Shown here: one piece after another, positions 1 through 6,772 of the stretch
How the letters are laid out: every line of letters begins with the position of its first letter
Position numbering within the stretch: position 1 is the stretch's first letter
NCBI GenBank assembly: GCA_045105775.1
Contig: JBGCDW010000202.1
Coordinates: 1 to 12,618, forward strand
Direction of reading: 5' to 3'
Origin: Aureispira sp045105775
GTDB taxonomy: Bacteria; Bacteroidota; Bacteroidia; Chitinophagales; Saprospiraceae
Length of the DNA stretch: 12,618 nucleotides
Made by a program: the position numbers and the translations under genes
The notes under the pieces: model-generated
Told to the model about the DNA's origin: nothing
Seen by the model: the letters and a program-made list of their open reading frames with translations, nothing else
Databases searched by the model: none

Positions 1-113
1 GCTTATGAGCTCGGCAGAGCCTCGGTTCGCAAGCTCGGTTGTACGATTTAGTGCGCTGATTATTCGATACACTGTATCTAATAAGTCAGATCGCTTCGCG
101 AGTGCTTATGAGC
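1..113. repeat. structured intergenic repeat element, cut by the window edge
   Basis: This GC-richer non-coding stretch lies in AT-rich surroundings. The 10-mer gcttatgagc occurs at 1-10 and again at 104-113. CTCGG occurs three times (10-14, 21-25, 34-38). A small hairpin gctc-ggca-gagc lies at 9-20, and a tcgc-ttc-gcga hairpin at 91-101. The 15-mer tcgcttcgcgagtgc at 91-105 recurs exactly at 4011-4025 in another intergenic gap, also followed by an atgagc. This suggests a dispersed intergenic repeat family. The first copy of the 10-mer sits on the window edge, so a tandem unit of about 103 bp may extend to the left. No coding potential was seen. Confidence 0.5.
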
Positions 114-135
114 CAGCAAGCTGGGTTCTTTTTTG
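110..135 (+). terminator. probable intrinsic terminator of a gene to the left
   Basis: The stem is GAG-CCAG / CTGG-TTC with loop CAAG, one bulged G at 125 and one G-T pair. It is followed directly by six T (129-134) on the plus strand. This would end transcription entering from the left, but the gene concerned lies outside the window. Confidence 0.45.
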
Positions 136-153
136 CACCTACTTAGAATAAAT

Positions 154-186
154 GAAGGGCTGCTTGTTATAAACAAGCAGCCCTTC
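154..186 (-). terminator. hairpin terminator of the small lipoprotein gene
   Basis: A perfect 15-bp stem (154-168 paired with 172-186) has the 3-base loop ata. Read on the minus strand it is followed by a T-rich tail (atttattct). It lies about 40 bases past the stop of the lipoprotein gene at 226. A second small perfect hairpin, gtgtat-catt-atacac (203-218), lies between the stop codon and this terminator. Confidence 0.75.
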
Positions 187-225
187 TATGCTAAATTTGT
201 CCGTGTATCATTATACACTTGAAAT

Positions 226-795
226 TTATTCCTGACCAGCAACCATTACGGTACGGTTCAATTCACGTCCTTGCTTGTCAGTCAAACGGAAGTTGTAGCT
301 ACCATTGTCCAAAGACTGTACATTCAATGCTTTGTAGTTGTTTCCTTGATTTACTTGAAACTGGTTGTTGGCAACAGTGGAGAAACCTTCTTCATCCAAT
401 ACTTCCATTGTCAATTCTTTTGCTTCTTCAGTTTCGATTCCAAAGATAAACATACCGTTTTCAACAGGCTCGTCAGACATAACAAAGTTTACATCCAAGA
501 TTTGAGCCTCTTTTTCAGCAGCTGCTAGGCTACTGCTTACAGCCATCAATTTTTGTGCATCTTGATCAGCAGCGCTCATGGCTTGTGCTGTTCCAACAAT
601 ATCTTCTGTATTAAGAGTAATTGTTTTTCCTTCAAACTCTACCTGAATAGCTTTTGCTTCAGAAGCAACGGTACGAGTCAATTTTGCACTTTCAAGATCA
701 ACAGTTTTTTGTGTTTGTGGGGCAGTGTCGCAAGAAGCTGCTAATAAAAGAGTGGCTGTTGCGGCGAAAAATAAATTCATGTACTTTCTCATCAT
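226..795 (-). CDS. small outer-membrane or periplasmic lipoprotein, function unknown
   Basis: This 189-residue protein is made as a prolipoprotein. A short basic N-terminus (MMRKYMN) is followed by a hydrophobic stretch and the lipobox LAASC, with the acylated Cys at residue 22, so it should be lipid-anchored. Residues 30-110 are polar with an Ala/Gln-rich helical part. Residues 120-185 look beta-rich and end in NGSYNFRLTDKQGRELNRTV. That end resembles in shape the last strands of Ig-like or type IX secretion C-terminal domains (G-x-Y, then D-x-x-G-R), although no YPNP-type start motif is visible. Two adjacent ATG codons (795 and 792) could both serve as start; neither has a clear ribosome binding site. 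The gene is monocistronic, with its own terminator downstream and a long gap upstream. The family is not recognised; the lipoprotein call is firm and everything beyond it is inference. Confidence 0.85.
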   Translation of the reverse strand: MMRKYMNLFFAATATLLLAASCDTAPQTQKTVDLESAKLTRTVASEAKAIQVEFEGKTITLNTEDIVGTAQAMSAADQDAQKLMAVSSSLAAAEKEAQILDVNFVMSDEPVENGMFIFGIETEEAKELTMEVLDEEGFSTVANNQFQVNQGNNYKALNVQSLDNGSYNFRLTDKQGRELNRTVMVAGQE

Positions 796-942
796 GATAA
801 ATTTAAACTGGTTCTATAAAATTCTAAATAAAATAGTGAGTTAGGTATATACTGTAATGAGTAATCAATTGACAGTGTTCTTTGTAATGTTTACCAAAAT
901 TTAAACCCCAACCACTACAAGTGTTTATTTATTTGTTACTAT

Positions 943-973
943 TAAAGGTATAACTTTATTCGCATTTTGTCAA
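943..973 (-). promoter_or_regulatory. possible promoter of the small lipoprotein gene
   Basis: On the minus strand, cTTGACA (complement of 968-974) is followed 15-20 bases later by TACCTTTA (complement of 943-950). This partly matches the Bacteroidota TAnnTTTG -7 box, with TTG in the -33 position. It would give a leader of roughly 140 bases. The match is imperfect. Confidence 0.3.
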
Positions 974-1221
974 GTCTCTTTTCAATCTAACGCCCAAAAA
1001 GGCAAGAATAGACTATAAAAAACAATAAATGGCAGTATCACACAGCATAATAACACACTTTATTAATACTATCAAAAATCGTACTAGAACTCAAAATAGG
1101 AGCAATTAGAAAAGAATATACAAGTAATAGAAACACAAACTCCTATCAAATTAATATTTTTTGCAGAAAATTCCAATTAAATGCTTTTAAATCTTCTTAT
1201 TATCCTTTTTTATAAAAAGTG

Positions 1222-1252
1222 TTTGTTTTTTCGGAAAAATAGTTGTACTTTG
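1222..1252 (+). promoter_or_regulatory. Bacteroidota-type promoter of the 843-residue gene
   Basis: TTTG at 1222-1225 is followed after exactly 19 bases by GTACTTTG at 1245-1252. The Bacteroidota primary sigma factor uses TTTG and TAnnTTTG spaced by about 17-23 bases, and -7 boxes of the form TTGTACTTTGC are common variants. Transcription would start near 1258, giving a leader of about 115 bases before the ATG at 1373. Confidence 0.65.
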
Positions 1253-1262
1253 CTACCTGAAA

Positions 1263-1292
1263 AGTAGGTTTTTTCGACCATTAAAACCTGCT
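1263..1292 (+). promoter_or_regulatory. hairpin at the 5' end of the leader
   Basis: The 10-bp stem (1263-1272 paired with 1283-1292, one G-T pair) has a 10-base loop. It begins only a few bases after the predicted transcription start. It could protect the 5' end of the mRNA or act as a regulatory site. No known riboswitch was recognised. Confidence 0.4.
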
Positions 1293-1372
1293 ATAGATAA
1301 TACAACCACGTTTTCTATTATCATTTATCCGGTTATAACTGTCTAAATACACGACCTAAAAACGACCAAATC

Positions 1373-3904
1373 ATGCCAGAAAAATTGTCTCCAGGGGCTC
1401 AACAGGCTTTGTTGAGTTTGAGAAAAAATCTACGTAGCTTCTTGAAAGGATTTACCAAAATACCCAAAACAAGTGCTATCTATACCCAATACAAGGATAA
1501 GGTGAATCTCATGCGTACCGCTTATTTTGAGATAGACGCATTAGATTTGGAGAACGTAATTCCAGTGCCTACTAGCGATACTTCAACGCCTAACGAAGAA
1601 GTAGTAGAAACGCCTAACAAAGAGCTAACAGGAACTCCCAAAGAAGAACGAAAAGCTCGTAGAGAGCAACGGAAGGCGCAGGGCGAAGAAGAACGTGCTA
1701 TGAGAAGGGCTGAACGCGCTGCTGAAAAGGTCGAAAGAAGAGCACAAAACAGCGATAAGACAGGAAATAAAGAAGAAAGCGTCTATCGTTTTGATAAACT
1801 AAAGGCTGTTTGGGACAGTATTAAATTCGATGAAATTACAGAAAATTTCAGAGATTATTTAGACGTTGCAGAGCAGTTTTTGGCTGATGCTCGCAATTAT
1901 ATTGCCTTTGTAGAGACTTACTTAGCAGGCCAATTTACAGATGAAATAGAACAGGTAGAAGACTTTATTAAAAAGATAGAACAATTCTTATCGGTAGCGC
2001 GCAACCTGAGTAATCAAGTTGATCGTTATACCAGATTAGCAACAGACATTGTTAATGTCATTACAAGCTTACCTAAAAAAGTAGAAGACCTAAAAGATGG
2101 CATTGTAGAAGAAGCGACACGCATTTTTGCTGCTGTCAAAAACTTTATCTCCACTGCTGATACCTCTGATGCCAAAATTGCTGCGGATGTTAGCAAACTA
2201 CAAGAATACTTAGATCAAGGACAACAAAAATTATCCCGATTGGAAGGGTTGCTAGGAATGGTAATCGAAGATAAGGATAAGGATAATCTCCCAGATTGGT
2301 ACAACCGCTTAGAGGAAAAATACAACGCTATTTTTGGTTCTGGTGATCTCATACCAGGTACAAAAATAGATGATGCTATTTTGCTGAAAATTAATGGATT
2401 AAAAAAATCTGTTGATGAGTTTATAGCCGCAGCCTCCGACAAGGTAGAAGAGTTTACAGAACTGATTCAGAATGCCCAACAATGGCTCGGACAACTGAGC
2501 AAGTTTACAGAAGCCATTACAGGTTTTGTTGAGAACATCAAAGATGGAGATCTTTCGGAGATCTATGAAGACATAAAAGAATTCAAGAAATTTATTGATT
2601 CTGATGAAGACCTCTTCAAGGGTACGGATATAGACGATAAAATTAAAGCAAAACTACAGGAATACAGCAAAAAAGCAGAAACTTGGTTGATGAATACCTT
2701 GTCAGGTGGTGACCCTACCAAGCATGATGAAGTGCGTTCGATTTTGGGAGTTATAGACAACCTGATCTTGAGTACAGGTGGGGTAGTAGACCACTCTTCT
2801 AAATATGAGCAAGACGAGGATCGTATTAGTATCCCAGATATTAAAGATGTATCTCAAACACAGGTAAACGAAGTACTCAGCCGTTATGGTATACGCGATC
2901 CCGATGCTTCTTATGAAGGTATTTTGTCTGATATGAAAGATCAGGCAGATGTCGTGATACGTCAAGCAGGAGAAAAGTTCAAAGCTTCTGCTAAACGTGG
3001 TGCACAGGCTTCTGCTGCTTTTAGAGATGCAAAAGAAGAGTATGACCAAGCTGTCAAAAAACATAATGATTATTTCAAGGCTACTAATATTATTGGTAAG
3101 AAGATTATTAATGGTTTGTTGACTGTAGCTGGATTAACCATTGATTCTTTTGTGCCCGGGGCAGGAACCGTACTCAAAGCCGTAGGCTCTGCATTGCTAG
3201 GAGAATTTGCGGCTATCAATAGAGAAATTGATAAATTGATGCCCCAAGGTTTTGAATTTATTACAGACTTAGCTAAGGACATGCTGCCCGCTATGCTGCC
3301 ACAATTTGCCAGCGAACAAGGACTCATTGCTATTGAAGGAAAAGAGTTACTGCAAGGGTTAAATGAGTTGTATAACAATGGCATTGCAGCACGTTATCAA
3401 GAAATACTAGAGTTGCTCAATACCATGAAAGCAAATGCTAGTAATCTGGGTAAAAATCTACGCGCAGCAGAACAAGCTAGAGAAGTAGACCACGATGCTC
3501 TAGCAGAGGTTAAGAAAAAGGTGATTATCTTAGAACTAAAATGGAAAGGGTTAGAAAAAGACATCAAGCACAAGTACACGGAATTAGCATACCCTCCCAT
3601 CAACCAGAAAAAAGCATATCGTTATGCTAGTCGCTACTTATACTCTGTATGGTTGATACGATTCCCTCAAAAAGAAATCCGTATTGGTAACAGTCTTATC
3701 AACCAGTTTGATAAATTTGGAATCCTCAATGAGTCTAATGTAGAATGGAAAACTGGCTTTTTCTCTAAATTAGGACGTAGCTTCTTTGGTTTTTTTGGAG
3801 CGGATCCAAGTGGTTACAGAGATAAAGTAAAAGCCTTAAAACGCTGGGCCAATGATGAAAATAACCGCCTCAAAACAGCAGAAGCTTGGTCTAGGGTTTT
3901 CTAA
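1373..3904 (+). CDS. large, almost all-helical protein of unknown function
   Basis: This 843-residue protein is not recognised as a member of any named family. It has no signal peptide or lipobox. Residues 1-60 form a basic N-terminal part, 61-90 a Pro/Thr/Glu linker, and 90-125 a very highly charged Arg/Glu/Lys/Ala helix. From 140 to 560 runs a series of amphipathic helices containing three degenerate repeats (about 241-290, 300-350, 388-440). The second and third share G(M/F)V and DLxxGTxIDDxI, with motif starts 88 residues apart. The second repeat carries DKDKDNLPD (300-308), like a thrombospondin type 3 calcium loop. Residues 573-611 are the only clearly hydrophobic part: two helices around FVPGAGT, reminiscent of membrane-inserting hairpins in helical pore-forming toxins. 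The C-terminus (790-843) is aromatic and basic. The ATG at 1373 has no Shine-Dalgarno sequence. The gene is monocistronic, with its own promoter and terminator. A pore-forming or membrane-remodelling role is only inferred; a structural or scaffolding protein is equally possible. Confidence 0.85.
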   Translation: MPEKLSPGAQQALLSLRKNLRSFLKGFTKIPKTSAIYTQYKDKVNLMRTAYFEIDALDLENVIPVPTSDTSTPNEEVVETPNKELTGTPKEERKARREQRKAQGEEERAMRRAERAAEKVERRAQNSDKTGNKEESVYRFDKLKAVWDSIKFDEITENFRDYLDVAEQFLADARNYIAFVETYLAGQFTDEIEQVEDFIKKIEQFLSVARNLSNQVDRYTRLATDIVNVITSLPKKVEDLKDGIVEEATRIFAAVKNFISTADTSDAKIAADVSKLQEYLDQGQQKLSRLEGLLGMVIEDKDKDNLPDWYNRLEEKYNAIFGSGDLIPGTKIDDAILLKINGLKKSVDEFIAAASDKVEEFTELIQNAQQWLGQLSKFTEAITGFVENIKDGDLSEIYEDIKEFKKFIDSDEDLFKGTDIDDKIKAKLQEYSKKAETWLMNTLSGGDPTKHDEVRSILGVIDNLILSTGGVVDHSSKYEQDEDRISIPDIKDVSQTQVNEVLSRYGIRDPDASYEGILSDMKDQADVVIRQAGEKFKASAKRGAQASAAFRDAKEEYDQAVKKHNDYFKATNIIGKKIINGLLTVAGLTIDSFVPGAGTVLKAVGSALLGEFAAINREIDKLMPQGFEFITDLAKDMLPAMLPQFASEQGLIAIEGKELLQGLNELYNNGIAARYQEILELLNTMKANASNLGKNLRAAEQAREVDHDALAEVKKKVIILELKWKGLEKDIKHKYTELAYPPINQKKAYRYASRYLYSVWLIRFPQKEIRIGNSLINQFDKFGILNESNVEWKTGFFSKLGRSFFGFFGADPSGYRDKVKALKRWANDENNRLKTAEAWSRVF

Positions 3905-3936
3905 CAAAAAGAACACTTTTTTGCAATACATATAGC

Positions 3937-3989
3937 TTCAATTAAAAAAGCGTCCCAAAAATTTCATTTGGGACGCTTTTTTAATTGAA
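3937..3989. terminator. bidirectional hairpin terminator between convergent genes
   Basis: A perfect 23-bp stem (3937-3959 paired with 3967-3989) has a 7-base loop. The GC core gcgtccca is flanked by A6 on the left and T6 on the right, so either strand gives a hairpin followed by a U tract. It lies 32 bases past the stop of the plus-strand gene and about 135 bases past the stop of mnmD on the other strand, so it can serve both. Confidence 0.88.
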
Positions 3990-4010
3990 CTTGTTTAAAA
4001 TGGAATTACG

Positions 4011-4080
4011 TCGCTTCGCGAGTGCAAGTGTTCCGTTCATGAGCAACATTAGGCCAACCGAGCCTATAGTGAACTCCTGC
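4011..4080. repeat. second copy of the intergenic repeat element
   Basis: The 15-mer at 4011-4025 is identical to 91-105. Ten unrelated bases then precede another atgagc (4039-4044), which in the first copy follows almost at once. Inverted pairs gttca/tgaac (4035-4039 with 4070-4074) and taggc/gccta (4050-4054 with 4062-4066) nest within it, so the transcript could fold. It sits between the bidirectional terminator and the end of mnmD. Confidence 0.45.
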
Positions 4081-4123
4081 AAATAAATTTAAAATTGCTA
4101 TCAATTAAAAAATAGGATGAGGA

Positions 4124-4789
4124 CTAAATTTTAGTGGCACGCGTCATTTCGCGCTTCCCAGCAGGGCCAGGCAATGCTTCTAAGGTAAATCCAATAGCTT
4201 TGAGTGTGCGCTTAAAAGCTCCCTGAGCGCAATAAGTAGTTAATACACCTCCAGATTTTAATGCTCTATGAATGCGTGTTAATTGTTCTTCTTGCCATAA
4301 ATGCGGCTGAATACTTGGTGCAAAGGCATCATAATATACCATATCATATTCCTCTACTACTTCCAACTCTTCAAAGGGTTGCACCTTTTTAGTAAAGGCA
4401 AAGAATGGTGTTAGTGCGGTCATGGCTTTTGCTTCCTGATGCAATTCCAAAAATAAAACGGTATCCTCTTCAGAAGCCTCTAACAATGCTGGATAGTCCA
4501 ATTGTTGAGCCGTAGCTACATCAATAGGATAGGCTTCCATGCCTGTATATTGGATCTTCCAACCTTGTTTTTGTGCTTCCAAATAAGTCATAAAAGCATT
4601 CAGCCCTGTTCCAAAGCCAATTTCCAAAATAGATAAAGCAGCATGTTGTGCGGCTTGATGATACAAGGCAGCTTCTATAAACACAATTTGACTTTCTTGT
4701 ATTGCTCCATTTATAGAGTGGTACAAGGCATCAAAATGACTTGATTTGAGTGTATTGGATCCATCTTTTGTGGGGATAATATCAGCCAT
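4124..4789 (-). CDS. mnmD: tRNA 5-methylaminomethyl-2-thiouridine methyltransferase MnmD
   Basis: This SAM-dependent enzyme makes the last methyl transfer to mnm5s2U (or mnm5U) at the tRNA wobble position 34. The 221-residue protein shows the SAM-binding motif LEIGFGTGLN at 55-64 and an acidic residue, E85, in MEAYP after the second strand. The family signature YYDAFAP with PHLW follows at 152-165, then a C-terminal PGPAGKREMTRA near 207-218, matching the GRKREM-type end of the MnmC N-domain. The FAD oxidoreductase half of enterobacterial MnmC is absent; the stand-alone form is known from other bacteria and plants and fits this length. The gene is the last of the minus-strand operon, 20 bases after the preceding lipoprotein gene. 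The ATG at 4789 has no obvious Shine-Dalgarno sequence. Its link to the envelope genes upstream is positional only. Confidence 0.92.
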   Translation of the reverse strand: MADIIPTKDGSNTLKSSHFDALYHSINGAIQESQIVFIEAALYHQAAQHAALSILEIGFGTGLNAFMTYLEAQKQGWKIQYTGMEAYPIDVATAQQLDYPALLEASEEDTVLFLELHQEAKAMTALTPFFAFTKKVQPFEELEVVEEYDMVYYDAFAPSIQPHLWQEEQLTRIHRALKSGGVLTTYCAQGAFKRTLKAIGFTLEALPGPAGKREMTRATKI

Positions 4790-4809
4790 AGTTACAATTC
4801 TATCAAGAA

Positions 4810-5751
4810 CTAATCAGTTACTAAAACAACCGTTTTGGAGGTTGCCCAAAAAGCATCTTTGTTGGTAATGGTCAAGCGAGGACCTGTGATTTTATAAGAA
4901 TTAGGTGCTCTACTAGGAAGAATATACTGTATGTTTTTATTATCACAATCAACTTCTAATTGATTAAAATAATCAAACTCTGTTCCCAGTTCATTCACTT
5001 TTTTACGAAAATCTACCGTCAAACGCTTGGCACTGAGTAAGCGTAAAATATCACCTTTTCGCAAATAAGGTTTATCGCCACAGACAACATAGGCTTTGGC
5101 ATCACTAGCAATAAAATCTGCTTTGTTTTGCAATTCTACCAAGGTATTTTGCAATTCTACATTGGTGCGTTCCAATTTTCCAGTCTGAACTTTTAGATTG
5201 GCATAAGTAGCAGCCAAATCTGTCTCTGTAGTCGCTACCTCCTGCTCTAATTGGTCTAGTGCAATTTGCATATTTACAATAGTGCTTTGCATCTTATTTA
5301 CGCTATCCGTAACAGCCATAAAGCGCGTATCTAATTGCTCAATTGTTTTTTTGAGCTGTGCATTTTCAACTTTAAAAGATCTAGCCTTGCTTCGTAGACT
5401 TTTTGCCTTATCATTGGACTGTTGATTGGCTGTTTTTAAGGCTTGGAGTTTTGCTAAAATTGCCTGTTGCTCGCCTTCATCACTAGTGAGTTGTTTTTGG
5501 CGAATAAGGGCATTCATTTCCTTGTTGCGGGTTGCCATTTCACTCAATGTTTCATCAATAGCATTGAGTGTTTGCATCGCATCGGCATATTCTCCTTTGA
5601 TTAGGCGCTCCTCTTCTTCTAAAACCTCAATTTTATCAGCATACAAACGTTGCTGTTGACGTTCCTCTTCAAATTTGCTTTGGTAATCTTCGCAGCTACT
5701 CAAGCTCAAGAAAGTAACGAGTATCAAAAAAAATGCTGTTAGTTGTGTCAT
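4810..5751 (-). CDS. coiled-coil lipoprotein, second of a tandem paralogous pair
   Basis: This is a 313-residue prolipoprotein. The signal peptide MTQLTAFFLILVTFLSLSSC ends at the lipid-bearing Cys20. Residues 25-215 are rich in Glu, Gln, Lys and Leu and predict a long coiled coil. Residues 216-313 form a compact C-terminal domain with AYVVCGDK (C224), DC (C269), NSYKITG and FWATSKTVVLV. It aligns with the neighbouring upstream protein over its whole length, about 39 % identical by hand count, and without a gap through Cys20, Cys224 and Cys269. That alignment supports the ATG at 5751 over an in-frame TTG at 5769. The C-terminal FW...(K)xVLV shape recalls a Bacteroidota family of coiled-coil lipoproteins sometimes named Cbp1-like adhesins; this is from memory and unverified. 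Its likely place is the periplasmic face or surface of the outer membrane. Confidence 0.87.
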   Translation of the reverse strand: MTQLTAFFLILVTFLSLSSCEDYQSKFEEERQQQRLYADKIEVLEEEERLIKGEYADAMQTLNAIDETLSEMATRNKEMNALIRQKQLTSDEGEQQAILAKLQALKTANQQSNDKAKSLRSKARSFKVENAQLKKTIEQLDTRFMAVTDSVNKMQSTIVNMQIALDQLEQEVATTETDLAATYANLKVQTGKLERTNVELQNTLVELQNKADFIASDAKAYVVCGDKPYLRKGDILRLLSAKRLTVDFRKKVNELGTEFDYFNQLEVDCDNKNIQYILPSRAPNSYKITGPRLTITNKDAFWATSKTVVLVTD

Positions 5752-5772
5752 TGGTAAATTGATTTGCAAGGG

Positions 5773-6717
5773 TTATTTTTTTACAAGTACCACTGTTTTA
5801 TCAGTAGCCCAAAATACTTTGGAATTCTTGATGAGTAAAACGCTCCCGTTAATTTCATAAGAATTGGCATCGCGTTCAGGAAGTACATAGGTGATTACAC
5901 CATCCCCCCCACAATCAATTTGATCATTATTAAAATAATCAATTTCATCTCCATTTTCTTGTACAGAACCCAAATAGTTTTTGGCTAGTTTTTTCATGCT
6001 CGATTTGCTGAGAATACCTGCCTTGCGCAACACACGCTTATCACCACAGGCTACATAAGCCTTGGCTTGTTCCTCAATAAAATCGGTCTTAACTTTTAGA
6101 TCAGAAATCGTAGTTTCTAGTTTAACATTGGTTTCTGTCAATTCTTCGTTGCGCTTTTCCAAATCGCGATAAACATCGTCTAGTTGACCGCTTTTTTCAC
6201 TCAATTGCCCTTCCATGTTGGCCAGTGCTAGTTCCATATTATCAATAATATCCCTAGCCTCACGCAAATCTTCCTCTTTGTCATCAATTCTCTTTTCTGA
6301 TTGAGCAATCATTTTTTTGAGTTCTTGATTCTCAATTTGATAAGAGCGAACACGGCTTTGCATTTTTCTGGCTGCTTCTTTGGCCGTTTCATTGGCATCG
6401 CGCAAGGCTTGTAGTTTGGCAATAATAGTTTGGCGTTGCGATAAATTACCACTAAATTCTCTTTCCTGTGTAAGACGTTGGATTTCCTTTTCATTGTTGG
6501 CTATGCTACGCAAGGTATCCTCAATAGAATTTAAGGTTTCGATGGCCATTGAGTAATCGCCTCTTACCAAACGATCTTCTTCCTCTAACTCATTGAGACG
6601 TTTAAGATCAGCAGCATTTTTTTCTACTAGAGCAGCATATTTTTCCTCATAATTTTCACAAGAACTGAGCAGTACAGTAAATATTCCAAGGAGAAAGCAT
6701 ATATAAGATAGTTTCAT
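5773..6717 (-). CDS. coiled-coil lipoprotein, first of a tandem paralogous pair
   Basis: This is a 314-residue prolipoprotein with signal peptide and lipobox LLSSC (Cys20). Residues 24-215 are charged heptad-like helix, with stretches such as NELEEEDRL and KLQALRDAN that are conserved in the paralogue. The C-terminal domain (about 217-314) has AYVACGDK (C224), IDC (C269), NSYEING and FWATDKTVVLV. After the lipobox, C224 and C269 are the only cysteines, and both are kept in the paralogue, which suggests a disulfide across the domain. The gap to the next gene is 21 bases if that gene starts at its ATG. Upstream, 55 bases separate it from the TPR-like lipoprotein gene, with no evident promoter. 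The length and the anchored coiled coil suggest a spacer holding the C-terminal domain away from the membrane. The function is unknown. Confidence 0.88.
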   Translation of the reverse strand: MKLSYICFLLGIFTVLLSSCENYEEKYAALVEKNAADLKRLNELEEEDRLVRGDYSMAIETLNSIEDTLRSIANNEKEIQRLTQEREFSGNLSQRQTIIAKLQALRDANETAKEAARKMQSRVRSYQIENQELKKMIAQSEKRIDDKEEDLREARDIIDNMELALANMEGQLSEKSGQLDDVYRDLEKRNEELTETNVKLETTISDLKVKTDFIEEQAKAYVACGDKRVLRKAGILSKSSMKKLAKNYLGSVQENGDEIDYFNNDQIDCGGDGVITYVLPERDANSYEINGSVLLIKNSKVFWATDKTVVLVKK

Positions 6718-6772
6718 AAATGTTTATTTTGAATGATAATAGATTGTTGAAAGAAAAGCAAGTTGGTGAGCT

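Larger units (their letters stand above)
796..1372. other. 577-base divergent intergenic region
   Basis: This very AT-rich stretch separates the minus-strand lipoprotein gene from the plus-strand 843-residue gene. It holds a candidate promoter for each gene and a leader hairpin for the plus-strand gene. The longest internal reading frames checked (for example an ATG near 1029) run for about 26 codons and have no recognisable start signals. No RNA gene was recognised. Confidence 0.6.

Noticed and set aside
226..744. Several plus-strand open frames over the small lipoprotein gene
   Set aside because: The minus-strand frame has a clear signal peptide and lipobox and a terminator at its end; the plus-strand frames are its shadows.
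2702..3064. A 120-codon open frame on the minus strand inside the large unknown gene
   Set aside because: It is fully antisense to a long frame with strong internal repeat structure; the cysteine- and serine-rich product has no sensible pattern.
4124..4789. Possibility that MnmD is a truncated MnmC fusion
   Set aside because: The protein ends at the normal family end motif, and no FAD-binding oxidoreductase remnant follows in any frame before the terminator; the stand-alone form is a known arrangement.
5752..5769. Six extra N-terminal codons for the second coiled-coil lipoprotein, from a TTG at 5769
   Set aside because: Starting at the ATG at 5751 gives a normal signal peptide and puts all three cysteines at the same positions as in the paralogue.
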